Part shown: piece after piece, positions 1 to 8,510 of the stretch | Layout: every line of letters starts with the position of its first letter | Position numbering within the stretch: the stretch's first letter is position 1 | Assembly: GCA_964450865.1 (NCBI GenBank) | Contig: CAYVHB010000002.1 | Location: forward strand, 62,001-126,000 | Direction of reading: 5' to 3' | From: CAYVHB01 sp964450865 | Lineage (GTDB): Bacteria > Bacillota > Clostridia > Saccharofermentanales > UBA5734 | Length of the DNA: 64,000 nt | Notes under the pieces: model-generated | The model's input: the letters and a program-made list of their open reading frames with translations, nothing else | What the model was told of the DNA's origin: nothing | Databases searched by the model: none | Made by a program: the position numbers and the translations under genes

Positions 1-489
1 AGCGCTTATGATGCCCGGTTACTGACCGAGTATCGGCGTCACGAAATTGGTTTCGTATTTCAATTTTATAATCTGGTGCAGAATCTGACTGCCCGCGAAA
101 ATGTTGAACTGGCCTCGATGATTTGTGACAATCCGCATGATGTTGACGAGGTGCTGGCCATGGTCGGCCTGAGCGAACGCTCCGATCATTTCCCGGCCCA
201 GCTGTCCGGTGGCGAGCAGCAACGGGTGGCCATCGCCCGGGCGCTGGCCAAGAATCCCAAGCTGCTGCTCTGTGATGAACCAACCGGTGCGCTTGATTAT
301 CAGACCAGCAAATCAATTCTCAAGCTCTTGCAGGATACATGCCGCCGAACCGGCATGACTGTCATCGTTATTACCCATAACGGGGCCCTGACCGCGATGG
401 CCGACAAAGTCATTCGCATGAAAAACGGTCAGGTGTCCAGTTTCATCATGAATCCGCAGCCAGTGCCTGTCGAATTACTGGAGTGGTGA
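1..489 (+). CDS. ABC transporter ATP-binding protein (MacB/LolD type), 3' part
   Basis: The reading frame is open from the first base of the window, so the start and the Walker A region lie upstream. What is visible is the Q-loop (GFVFQFYNL), the signature motif LSGGEQQRVAIARAL, Walker B (LLLCDEPTGALD) and the switch histidine (VIVITHN). This is the pattern of the LolD/MacB-type ATPases that energise FtsX-like permeases. The permease gene follows 138 bp downstream on the same strand, so the two very probably form one transporter. It acts on the cytoplasmic face of the membrane. The substrate cannot be deduced. Confidence 0.95.
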   Translation, partial: SAYDARLLTEYRRHEIGFVFQFYNLVQNLTARENVELASMICDNPHDVDEVLAMVGLSERSDHFPAQLSGGEQQRVAIARALAKNPKLLLCDEPTGALDYQTSKSILKLLQDTCRRTGMTVIVITHNGALTAMADKVIRMKNGQVSSFIMNPQPVPVELLEW

Positions 490-627
490 GGCTGGCCGAT
501 CGCGGACCGGCTACCGGATGCAACCGGTTATCGGTCTGCGTCATTTCTGTTGAATGACTGGCGCTGCCAGGCTGGCGGTTGCCCATGTTCATCCACCGGT
601 GTCGCTCTTTCAAGCGAGGTTCTGCAT

Positions 628-3600
628 ATGGCTAAAAAACAAGCCCTGAACCGGGATTTCTGGCGGACCCTGTTCAAGACCCGCGCCCGCTTTCTCTCCA
701 TTCTGGCCATGATTGCCCTGGGTGTCGGTTTTTTTGCAGGCATCAATGCAACCGAGCCGGATATGATTTTATCGGCTGACCGATATTACCAGACACAGAA
801 CCTGGCCGATTTCCGGGTCTTTTCGCCGCTGGGTTTCCAGGCTGACGATATTGCCAGGGTCCGGAGCCTGCCTGATGTGGCCCGTGTTGAGCCTGGCTAC
901 ACCAGGGATCTTTTCCTGGATTCACCAGCCGGTACGACCAGTATTGTCAGGCTCTACAGTTTTCAGGCTGCGTCATCCGCCACCGGATCGGGCGATGCCG
1001 GCGATATCAGCCGCCCGAGCCTGCTCAGCGGCCGTTTGCCAGTCAATCCGGGCGAAATAGCCATTGAAAGTGGCAGCAACGTGCCGGCCGATATCCAGAT
1101 CGGCAGCCAGGTCAGCGTGGCCGTACCAGCCGATGAGGACCTGGCCGATACCCTGCGGACAAAATATTTTACCGTAGTCGGGATTGTGCGCTCACCCACC
1201 TATATCAGCATCGAGCGCGGCCAGACCAACATCGGTGACGGTGCGATCGCCTGGTATGCCTATATCAATGCTGCCGATTTTGCCCGTGAGCGATACTCCG
1301 ATCTTTACGTCCGGGCGACCGCATCCGGTCAGCTGCTGGCCTACTCGGCCGAATACAGCCAGGCCATGCAGACACTGGAAACCGCCCTGGATCAGATCGG
1401 CGTGGCCTCGATTACCGCTGAGACCGCCAAAATGCGCGATGATATCAACGAGGGGAAATCAGAGCTGGCGACCAATAAGGCCAAAGCTGAAAAGGAGCTG
1501 GCTGATGCCGAGCAGCAGCTGGTGGATGCCGAACAGAAAATTGCTGACGGCGAGGCTGAACTGACCAGCCAGTCAGCCAAATATAGCAAGCTGTTTGCCG
1601 AAAAACGCAAGGATCTGGCCGATGGCCAGACCCAGTTGCGCACAGCCCGGCGTCAATATGAGGATGGCCTGAAATTGTGGCAAGCCGGGTATGAGGATTA
1701 CCAGGCCGGTGCGGCCAAGGCCGCCAAGGCCAAGGCCCAGCTTGACGCCGCCGCGACCGAGCTGGCAGCCGGCGAAAAGAGCCTGGCCGCCAGTAAAGCC
1801 CAGCTGGATCAGACTAAGAACCAGCTTGATGGCCTGGCGCAGCAGATTGCTGCCCTGCAAGCGATCCGCCAGAGCTTGCCGGCTGATGGCACCGAGCTCA
1901 GTGAAACCGAATATAACCAGATCATTGCCTCGATTGATCAGGTGGCCCCGGATCTGGCCGCGCAAATCAGGACCAACCTGCCCTATGGCACACCGGATCT
2001 GGTGGTCCAGCTCAAGGCCAGCCTCGACACCGCCATTGCCAGTTACCAGGCGACCCTCGATGGGGGTCGCCAGCAATATGAAGCCGGGCTGGCCCAGTAT
2101 GAGGCCGGCGTGGCGCAGCTGGCCGCCAGTCGCCAGCAGTATGAGCAAGGCCTGGCTGAATATCAGGCCGGCCAGCAGGAACTGGCCAAGGCCAGACAGC
2201 AGCTTGATCGCAACAAGGCCAAGCTCGACCAGGCGAAAGCACGCCTGGATGCCAGCCAGGCGCAGCTCGATCAGGGTGAAAAAGACCTGGCCAAAGCCGA
2301 ACGGGAATTCCAGCAGAAAATGGCAGACGGCTGGGCCGAAATCACCCAGGCCAGGATAGACCTGGCCCAGGGCAAGATCGAATTTGCCGACCAGAAATAC
2401 ACGGCCCTGGCCGAGATCGCCGATGCCGAGGCCCAGATCCGTGATGCGGAACGGCAGCTGGTGGAGCTGCCGCAAGAATGGTTTGTCTGGAATCGCGATG
2501 ATAATCCCGGCTATTCCGGTTATGGGGATGATGCCGATCGCATTGGCGCCGTGGCCAAGGTTTTCCCGCTGTTCTTTTTCCTGGTGGCGGCCCTGGTCTG
2601 CCTGACGACCATGACGCGCATGGTTGAGGAGGAACGGTTACAGGTCGGGACCCTCAAGGCCCTCGGTTACGGCAGCGGTTTGATTGCTGCCAAATACCTG
2701 GCTTATGCCCTGGCAGCCAGCGTGATTGGTACGACGGTCGGCCTGATTTCCGGGTTCAAGCTTTTCCCTGGTGTCATCATGTCAACTTATGGCCTGATGT
2801 ACAGCATCCCCGTGCGCCTGATGCCGTTCCATCTTGACTATGCCCTGATATCGCTCGGCCTGGCTGTTGTGACGACCGTCAGTGCCGCCCTGGCTGCCAC
2901 TTTGCAGGAATTGCGGGCTACTCCGGCTGTCCTGATGCTGCCCAAGGCCCCGCGGCCTGGCAAACGCATTTTCCTCGAGCGGATCCGGCCCCTCTGGCGG
3001 AATCTGTCCTTTTCCCACAAGGTCACGGCCCGCAACCTGTTCCGCTATAAGAAACGCCTGCTGATGACGGTGATCGGCATTGCCGGCTGCACCGGGTTGC
3101 TGGTGACCGGATTCGGATTGCGGGACTCGATCAACGCGATCATGGACCGCCAGTTTGCGGCGATATTCATCTATGATGGCCAGGTCATTCTCGATACTGA
3201 CAAGATTCTGTCGGCAGCAGACTTGCAGGATATGCTGGCCGGCCAGCCTGCGATCACCAGCAGCCTGCCGATTTCCTCCGAGACGGTAACCGTGCTGCGG
3301 ACCGGAGTGGCCCGCAGTTACGAAGCCAACCTGACGATTCCGCAAGACACTGGCCTGTTCCCGGCCTTTTATGACTTGCATGACCGCCTGACCCAGACGG
3401 CGATCGACTTGCCCGCAGACGGGGCGATTGTCTCGGAGAAGCTGGCTGCCCTGCTTTCACTGCGGATGGGGGACACCTTCAGCTACCGCGATGTCGAGAA
3501 TCGCACCTATGAGCTGCGCGTGGCCGGTATCGCCGAGAATTATCTGCAGCACTTTATTTACCTGTCGCCGGCCTATTTTGATACCATCACCTATCGGACC

Positions 3601-4152
3601 CCGGTCTACAATGTGCTGGCCTTTAATCTGTCCGATCCGGCGACTGTTGATGAAAAAGCCATGAAGGAAGCTTTCATGAGCCACGATGGCGTGCTGACCA
3701 CCATCTTCACCCGCGGCCTGGCCAATGATTTCAGTGATACCATCAAGAGCCTCAATTATGTTGTCCTGCTGCTGATTATCTCAGCTGGCGCCCTGGCTTT
3801 TGTGGTGCTTTATAACCTGACCAATATCAATATCACGGAGCGGATCCGCGAGATCGCCACGATCAAGGTTCTCGGCTTCCGCGACCGTGAAGTGTCGGCC
3901 TATGTGTATCGGGAAAATCTGCTGCTCACAGCAGGCGGCATCCTGCTGGGCCTGCTGCTTGGTTCAATCCTGCATCGCTTTGTCATGAGTACGATGGAAA
4001 TTGACTCGATGATGTTTGGCAAGAATATCAGCCTGCTCAGCTATGGCCTGTCCATCGTCCTGACCTTTGTTTTCTCCACGCTGGTCAATTATTTCATGTT
4101 CCACAAACTGCGCCACATCAAGATGGTTGAATCCCTTAAATCCGTGGAATAA
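628..4152 (+). CDS. FtsX-like ABC transporter permease with long extracellular coiled coil
   Basis: A permease of about 1174 residues. The start at MAKKQALNRDF is preceded by AGCGAGG 8 nt upstream; the frame is open for 26 more codons but has no good ribosome binding site there. TM1 is near residues 20-40. Residues about 280-610 form an Ala/Gln/Lys/Glu-rich heptad region, often with repeated LDQ or QYEAG units, predicted to be an extracellular coiled coil. Then come a first FtsX block (about 650-790, with a MVEEERLQVGTLKALGYG-type motif) and a second block near the C-terminus (REIATIKVLGFRDREV). Two FtsX domains with such a hairpin insert are known from Firmicutes export or signalling permeases. 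Partner of the ATPase just upstream; cargo unknown. Confidence 0.93.
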   Translation: MAKKQALNRDFWRTLFKTRARFLSILAMIALGVGFFAGINATEPDMILSADRYYQTQNLADFRVFSPLGFQADDIARVRSLPDVARVEPGYTRDLFLDSPAGTTSIVRLYSFQAASSATGSGDAGDISRPSLLSGRLPVNPGEIAIESGSNVPADIQIGSQVSVAVPADEDLADTLRTKYFTVVGIVRSPTYISIERGQTNIGDGAIAWYAYINAADFARERYSDLYVRATASGQLLAYSAEYSQAMQTLETALDQIGVASITAETAKMRDDINEGKSELATNKAKAEKELADAEQQLVDAEQKIADGEAELTSQSAKYSKLFAEKRKDLADGQTQLRTARRQYEDGLKLWQAGYEDYQAGAAKAAKAKAQLDAAATELAAGEKSLAASKAQLDQTKNQLDGLAQQIAALQAIRQSLPADGTELSETEYNQIIASIDQVAPDLAAQIRTNLPYGTPDLVVQLKASLDTAIASYQATLDGGRQQYEAGLAQYEAGVAQLAASRQQYEQGLAEYQAGQQELAKARQQLDRNKAKLDQAKARLDASQAQLDQGEKDLAKAEREFQQKMADGWAEITQARIDLAQGKIEFADQKYTALAEIADAEAQIRDAERQLVELPQEWFVWNRDDNPGYSGYGDDADRIGAVAKVFPLFFFLVAALVCLTTMTRMVEEERLQVGTLKALGYGSGLIAAKYLAYALAASVIGTTVGLISGFKLFPGVIMSTYGLMYSIPVRLMPFHLDYALISLGLAVVTTVSAALAATLQELRATPAVLMLPKAPRPGKRIFLERIRPLWRNLSFSHKVTARNLFRYKKRLLMTVIGIAGCTGLLVTGFGLRDSINAIMDRQFAAIFIYDGQVILDTDKILSAADLQDMLAGQPAITSSLPISSETVTVLRTGVARSYEANLTIPQDTGLFPAFYDLHDRLTQTAIDLPADGAIVSEKLAALLSLRMGDTFSYRDVENRTYELRVAGIAENYLQHFIYLSPAYFDTITYRTPVYNVLAFNLSDPATVDEKAMKEAFMSHDGVLTTIFTRGLANDFSDTIKSLNYVVLLLIISAGALAFVVLYNLTNINITERIREIATIKVLGFRDREVSAYVYRENLLLTAGGILLGLLLGSILHRFVMSTMEIDSMMFGKNISLLSYGLSIVLTFVFSTLVNYFMFHKLRHIKMVESLKSVE

Positions 4153-4212
4153 CAGCCAGCTGGCCGTGTCCAGCCCGGCAGCGACTGCGGCTTTTCATCA
4201 CTGAGGTAGACC

Positions 4213-4908
4213 ATGAGCAAAGCATCTTCCGGGTCCGATCCGGATCCCCTTGCAAAGCCCGGCCTGAGCAGGCCAGGCACCCGGCACGACCAGACGGCGC
4301 CCGGCCTGATGGCGGTGCCGGGTACCGGACCGGGATCCGTCCGGCTGCGAATCAGCAAGGAGCCGGATGTGCGCCGGCAGGAGATCGTCGATACGGCATG
4401 CCGGATGTTTGCCAGCCGCGGCATTGGCAAGACGGCAATGGCCGATATCGCCAGCCAGATGGGGGTAGCCAAGAGCCTGGTCTATTATTATTTTTCTTCC
4501 AAGGATGAACTCGTGACAGCGGTTATTTCACATATTGTCAGCGGGGTTGAGGCTGCGTTGCGGCAGATAATCGAAGCTGATGACCTGGATTTCCACCACA
4601 AGCTGTCGGCCTTTCTTGACGTTTACCTGTCGGCCATTCATCACCACCCGGCCTTGCTGGTTAATCCCCGGACTGATCCCGGCCTGTTGCGCCTGATTCG
4701 GGACCGCCTGTCCGCAACAGCCCTGGAGCAGGCCGGCCTGCTGTTAGATCAGAGGGCTGCGCAAGGCCTGATCCGGATTGACTACCCGGAGTACATGCTC
4801 AAGATCCTCATCAGGGGACTGGGCGATCTTTATCTGGAAGGGATACAGGATCCGCAGATTCTGGCGGTGCTGATCGACCAGACGCTGGGGACCTGCGAGC
4901 GCGTTTGA
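4213..4908 (+). CDS. TetR/AcrR family transcriptional regulator
   Basis: 231 residues. The helix-turn-helix lies at about residues 55-100 (RRQEIVDTACRMFASRG...MADIASQMGVAKSLVYYYFSSKDEL), a textbook TetR N-terminal domain, followed by a helical ligand domain of about 130 residues. The first ~50 residues are Gly/Pro/Ser-rich and lie outside the family fold. I keep the upstream start because GAGGT is placed 5 nt before it, while the next Met (about codon 33) has no ribosome binding site. The gene is 60 bp downstream of the permease on the same strand and may regulate that transporter, which is inference from position. A hairpin terminator follows. Confidence 0.9.
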   Translation: MSKASSGSDPDPLAKPGLSRPGTRHDQTAPGLMAVPGTGPGSVRLRISKEPDVRRQEIVDTACRMFASRGIGKTAMADIASQMGVAKSLVYYYFSSKDELVTAVISHIVSGVEAALRQIIEADDLDFHHKLSAFLDVYLSAIHHHPALLVNPRTDPGLLRLIRDRLSATALEQAGLLLDQRAAQGLIRIDYPEYMLKILIRGLGDLYLEGIQDPQILAVLIDQTLGTCERV

Positions 4909-4977
4909 CAAGAACGGTGGCAATCAGCCGGCAGATCCTTGATGTCAATTAAACCGCCATGCAAATTACAAATAAAA

Positions 4978-5040
4978 GCACCCGGTATCACTCGCGAAAG
5001 CTGTCACCAGCTGACTGGAGCTGAACCGGGTGCGGTTTTC
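4978..5040 (+). terminator. Terminator-like inverted repeat after the TetR gene
   Basis: A 9-bp perfect inverted repeat (GCACCCGGT at 4978-4986, ACCGGGTGC at 5025-5033) closes a loop of 38 nt that contains AGCTG/CAGCT smaller pairings and is followed by GGTTTTCTTCT. It sits between the end of the TetR gene and the convergent small gene, so it may serve both directions. Confidence 0.6.
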
Positions 5041-5094
5041 TTCTGAATGACCGTGGTGTCAAGTGACCGGCTATCTGCCGCGACCTGGCCTGGC

Positions 5095-5313
5095 TCAGAA
5101 CATTTTCTTGAAACCACCGAGCAAATCGTTGACCTTGTCGCCAGTGAGCGCAGCCTTGGCTCCATCGGTTACTTTTGTGACGACATCATCGGGCAAATCA
5201 ACACCGATGACCGACTCCACGGCCTTGACCGGATCCTTCTTGAAGGCGTCAGCAAAATTCGGGTCGTTCTTGGCTTTGGCGATGATCTCATCAATTTTTG
5301 CTTTGATATCCAT
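5095..5313 (-). CDS. Small conserved-looking protein, 72 aa, function unknown
   Basis: Starts MDIKAKIDEIIAKAKNDPNF and ends LLGGFKKMF. It has an excellent AAGGAGG 8 nt before the ATG and a plausible own promoter upstream. The protein is soluble and helical, with an N-terminal amphipathic helix, a KDPVKAVE segment, a GVDLPDDV turn and a glycine-rich tail. The layout recalls short Firmicutes proteins that resemble Nif11-type leader peptides, but I see no Gly-Gly cleavage site followed by a core peptide. No modification or export genes are adjacent; the next gene is an alpha-galactosidase. Real gene: likely. Function: unknown. Confidence 0.8.
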   Translation of the reverse strand: MDIKAKIDEIIAKAKNDPNFADAFKKDPVKAVESVIGVDLPDDVVTKVTDGAKAALTGDKVNDLLGGFKKMF

Positions 5314-5349
5314 CAGACTATCCTCCTTGTGCGTGGTATTCTGATTTCT

Positions 5350-5379
5350 ATTTTATCACAGCATCCAAATAAACAGCAA
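5350..5379 (-). promoter_or_regulatory. Putative sigma-A promoter for the 72-aa protein gene
   Basis: On the minus strand a TTGCTG -35 (complement of 5374-5379) is followed after 18 nt by TAAAAT (complement of 5350-5355), about 37 nt before the start codon. Consistent with a short leader; prediction by eye only. Confidence 0.5.
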
Positions 5380-5484
5380 TCATCTTGCTTTTTCCATGCT
5401 ACAATCAGCAGCCAGCAGAATCTGCCAGTTGTGCCGGCCAACCAGCGACCGCTCGGCGCCGGCCCGAGCCTCAATTGTCGTCAG

Positions 5485-7740
5485 TCAGATCCGTCTGAGC
5501 ACCTCGACATAGCTCTTGAAGTCACCCGGCAGCGCTGGCAATGGCAGTCCTACATGCATCAGTTCGTCGCCACCGTAGATCTTGCCGTCGGCCGTCCGAT
5601 AATCAGCTGTGCAGTCAAGCCCCTGCAGGGACAGGTTTTGCGCCGGTTCCTGGGCATAACCCAGCCGCTTGTAGTAGAAGACAACGGCCTGCTCGGCATC
5701 GGCCGACACAAACATCCAGGCCGCGTCGGCGTCCTTGAACGGATTGCGCAGGCGGTAGAAATCACCAAACTGGATGATGGGCCGGATCGATTTATAGAAT
5801 TGGACCTGCCCGGCCATCTGTGCCTGATCGTCAGCCGTGAGCGTGGTCAAGTCCAGCTCGTAACCGAAATTGCCGGCCATGGCCACATCACCCCGGATTT
5901 TCAGGTCCGTGATCCGGTGCACCTGATGATTGGGCACCATGGAAACATGTGAGCCCATCGCCACCGGCGGATAAGCCATGCTGGTGCCATACTGGATTTT
6001 CAGCCGTTCAATGGCATCCGTATCATCACTGGTCCAGGTCTGCGGCATGTAGTAAAGCATGCCTGGATCAAAACGGCCGCCGCCGCCCGAGCAGCTTTCA
6101 AAGAGAATAGACGGGAAGCGGCTGACCAGGGTCTCCATCACCGCATACAGACCGAGCATATAGCGATGTGACACTTCCTTCTGGCGTGCCGGCTCCAGCA
6201 GCGCCGAACCGACCTCGGTCATGTGGCGGTTCATATCCCATTTCACATAGCGGATGGAACCCAGACTGAGAACGGCTGAAATGGCCTCAATAATGTAAGC
6301 GCGCACATCGGCCCGTGAGTAGTCCAGGACCAGCTGGTTGCGTGACTCGGAGCGATTGCGGCCGGGAACATGCAGACACCAGTCCGGGTGCTGGCGGTAA
6401 AGGTCACTGTCCGGGGAGACCATTTCCGGCTCCATCCACAGCCCGAACTGCATACCCAGCTGATTGATCTGGCTGGCCAGCCCGTCGAGGCCTTGCGGCA
6501 GTTTGCGCCGGTCAGTCGTCCAGTCGCCCAGCGAGCTGCAGTCATCATCGCGGTGACCGAACCAGCCATCGTCGAGTACCATCATTTCGATGCCCAGCTC
6601 ACTGGCCTGTCGGGCGATGCTGACAATCTTCTCAGCATCAAAATCAAAATAGGTCGCTTCCCAGTTATTGATCAGGATTGGTCGTTCCTGATGGCGATGC
6701 ACACCGCGGCACAGCCGGTCGCGATACAGGCGGTGATAAGTGCGGGACAGCTCGCCGAGACCGCGGGGCGAATAGACCATCACTACCTCCGGTGCCTGGA
6801 AGCTTTCGCCATTATCCAGCTGCCAGGAGAAATCGAAAGGATTGAGACCGATGTTGACCCGCGTATTATGGAAGCCATCGACCTCAATCTGGCCCAGGAA
6901 ATTGCCCGAATAGACCAGGTTCAGGCCATATGCCTCGCCGCTGGTCTCGGTGGCATCCTTGCGCAGCAGGGCCAGGAAAGGATTATGCTGATGGCTGCTC
7001 GCGCCGCGCCGACTCTCAATCTGATAAATCCCGAACGCCAGGTCCTTTTCGATGACATCGCGTTCACGACCCCAGGTTCCTGACAAATGCAGCAACCGGA
7101 AAGCATCGTCACGGAAATCGACATTGGCGCTGGCCGCTTTCAGGATGGTGACGGCACCGGCAAACTGGCTTTCGATGCGGGCCGAGCGGACCAGGACATT
7201 GGTATTCTTGAAGACGGTGTACGTCAGGACGACCGTTACCGGATAGAGCGTATCCGCCAGGGTGATAGCGAGGGTCTCGGCTTCATCGGCTGATTCAACA
7301 TAGGTAGCCGGCAGCCCTGCCAGGGCTGGCTTGCCGGTCGTTATCGTATGGCCCTGATAACGGAAATCGGTAATGCGGGAGCCATCCGGCCAGGCGAGCT
7401 GGATCGCCGGCGCCCGGAAATCGGTATTGCCATAAGCGGGGTATTCCTGGGGCAGCGTATCGAGGGAAAAAGTCCGGTCCGCAGCGTCCGGATTGGCTGA
7501 AAAGGCGCGGTCAAAGTAACGCACATCCCTGGCACCGTGGTAAGCCCTGATTTTCTGGCCCCAGTACAGATGTGTCAGGTATCCGTCCCGGCAAATCTGG
7601 ATCAGATAACTGAAGTCCTTGCCCTGCAAATGGAAAAGCTGTTGCGGGGCGTCAAAAGAGATGCATGTCAGGGCGGGTGAGCCGGCCTGGGCGGCCTGGA
7701 CAGCACTGCTGCTGGCTGAAGAGGATTTGGGATCGCTCAT
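5485..7740 (-). CDS. Alpha-galactosidase, glycoside hydrolase family 36
   Basis: 751 residues from the ATG at 7740, chosen because AAGGAG stands 8 nt upstream; a TTG two codons earlier is too close to it. GH36 landmarks: NNWEATYFDF, the LDDGWFG motif, KWDMNR carrying the nucleophile Asp, and SCSGGGGRFD...WTSDDTDAIER carrying the acid/base Asp. Full length for the family (about 720-750), with an N-terminal beta-sandwich of about 330 residues. It hydrolyses terminal alpha-1,6-galactosides such as melibiose and raffinose. No signal peptide is visible, so it is probably cytoplasmic. It starts 2 nt after the stop of a shortened LacI gene, so the two are translationally close and share the promoter and operator at 8146-8175. 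Confidence 0.95.
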   Translation of the reverse strand: MSDPKSSSASSSAVQAAQAGSPALTCISFDAPQQLFHLQGKDFSYLIQICRDGYLTHLYWGQKIRAYHGARDVRYFDRAFSANPDAADRTFSLDTLPQEYPAYGNTDFRAPAIQLAWPDGSRITDFRYQGHTITTGKPALAGLPATYVESADEAETLAITLADTLYPVTVVLTYTVFKNTNVLVRSARIESQFAGAVTILKAASANVDFRDDAFRLLHLSGTWGRERDVIEKDLAFGIYQIESRRGASSHQHNPFLALLRKDATETSGEAYGLNLVYSGNFLGQIEVDGFHNTRVNIGLNPFDFSWQLDNGESFQAPEVVMVYSPRGLGELSRTYHRLYRDRLCRGVHRHQERPILINNWEATYFDFDAEKIVSIARQASELGIEMMVLDDGWFGHRDDDCSSLGDWTTDRRKLPQGLDGLASQINQLGMQFGLWMEPEMVSPDSDLYRQHPDWCLHVPGRNRSESRNQLVLDYSRADVRAYIIEAISAVLSLGSIRYVKWDMNRHMTEVGSALLEPARQKEVSHRYMLGLYAVMETLVSRFPSILFESCSGGGGRFDPGMLYYMPQTWTSDDTDAIERLKIQYGTSMAYPPVAMGSHVSMVPNHQVHRITDLKIRGDVAMAGNFGYELDLTTLTADDQAQMAGQVQFYKSIRPIIQFGDFYRLRNPFKDADAAWMFVSADAEQAVVFYYKRLGYAQEPAQNLSLQGLDCTADYRTADGKIYGGDELMHVGLPLPALPGDFKSYVEVLRRI

Positions 7741-7742
7741 GG

Positions 7743-8138
7743 TCAATTCTCCTTGCTATTTTGATGAAACGGGCTAAAAGGGAAGGGTCCGGGGGCCTGA
7801 ATACTCTGCCGCACGATCAGGCGCGACGGAACAATGACGTGGATAGGGATGGTCCGCCCCTGCAAGCGGTTCAGCAGGACTTTGACCGCCTGGCGGCCGA
7901 GTTCCTCTGCATTTATTTTCACTGTTGATAGCGGGGGATTGGTGAAAGCTGCCATTTCGATGTCATCAAAACTGACCAGCGATATGTCGCGGGGCACTGT
8001 CAGGCCCGCTTCGCGCAGGGCTTGGAGAACACCCATGCTCAGCGGATCACTGGCGACAACAAAGGCTGTCGGCCGGTGTGGCCTGGCCAGCGCTTCTTTG
8101 GCCAGCCGGGCTACATCGCTGAGTTTAACCAGAATCAT
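7743..8138 (-). pseudogene. LacI-family regulator with internal in-frame deletion
   Basis: 131 codons (a GTG lies one codon upstream at 8141). The protein begins with the first helix of a LacI helix-turn-helix (VKLSDVARLA) and then jumps directly into the C-terminal part of the sugar-binding domain (PTAFVVASDPLSMGVLQALREAG, VSFDDIE, NPPLSTVKIN, GRQAVKVLLNRL). A normal family member has about 340 residues, so the recognition helix and roughly 200 residues of effector domain are missing, yet the frame is intact. The join lies near two CTGGCCA words, which would fit deletion between short repeats. It has a ribosome binding site (AAAAGGA) and a palindromic operator. It is probably unable to bind DNA; whether it is expressed is unknown. 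Confidence 0.8.
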
Positions 8139-8145
8139 CACGTCC

Positions 8146-8175
8146 TTTTAGTAAAATATAAATATTTTACTAAAA
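8146..8175. promoter_or_regulatory. Long A+T palindrome, likely LacI-type operator
   Basis: A 30-bp palindrome with a single mismatched central pair (8160/8161): each half reads TTTTAGTAAAATAT outward to inward. It begins 7 bp before the first possible start codon of the truncated LacI gene. Position and symmetry fit an autoregulatory operator for the lacI-galactosidase transcript. Confidence 0.65.
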
Positions 8176-8208
8176 TAATCATATTGCTTCTCTGATTGGC
8201 GAACAAGC

Positions 8209-8250
8209 ATTTATTTTGGATTTATTTTGGATTTATTTTGGATTTTTTGG
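8209..8250. repeat. 11-bp tandem repeat, three copies plus a partial
   Basis: The unit ATTTATTTTGG occurs at 8209-8219, 8220-8230 and 8231-8241, followed by a degenerate ATTTTTTGG. It lies in the intergenic region upstream of the LacI remnant. Confidence 0.85.
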
Positions 8251-8271
8251 AGATTGCAGCGGCATTATGTG

Positions 8272-8337
8272 GATTGCCAGTCAGCGGACTGATGGCGAAT
8301 TTCGAGCCGTGGGTTGCCGGTTAGCGGACTGATGGCG
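8272..8337. repeat. 26-bp direct repeat, 40-bp period
   Basis: Copies at 8272-8297 and 8312-8337 share the core AGCGGACTGATGGCG with a few mismatches in the flanking bases. The remainder of the 8176-8510 gap holds no credible gene. A TATAAT at 8379-8384 could be the -10 box for the downstream lipoprotein gene, but I see no good -35. Confidence 0.7.
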
Positions 8338-8510
8338 CTAAATCGGTCCCGGCTGCTGCCAAATATAAGCCACTGATGTATAATAGGAGACAGATGGACC
8401 GCAACTTCAGGCCCTGCCATGTCTGGCCACATAGCGGCTGGTCATATGACTGGATTGACGTTCCGGCCCTATCATGCTTTTATTTGATCTGATTTGAAAG
8501 GATAACCCTT

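Noticed and set aside
1573..2475. A 300-codon minus-strand frame in the permease coiled coil
   Set aside because: Produced by the repetitive coiled-coil coding sequence on the other strand.
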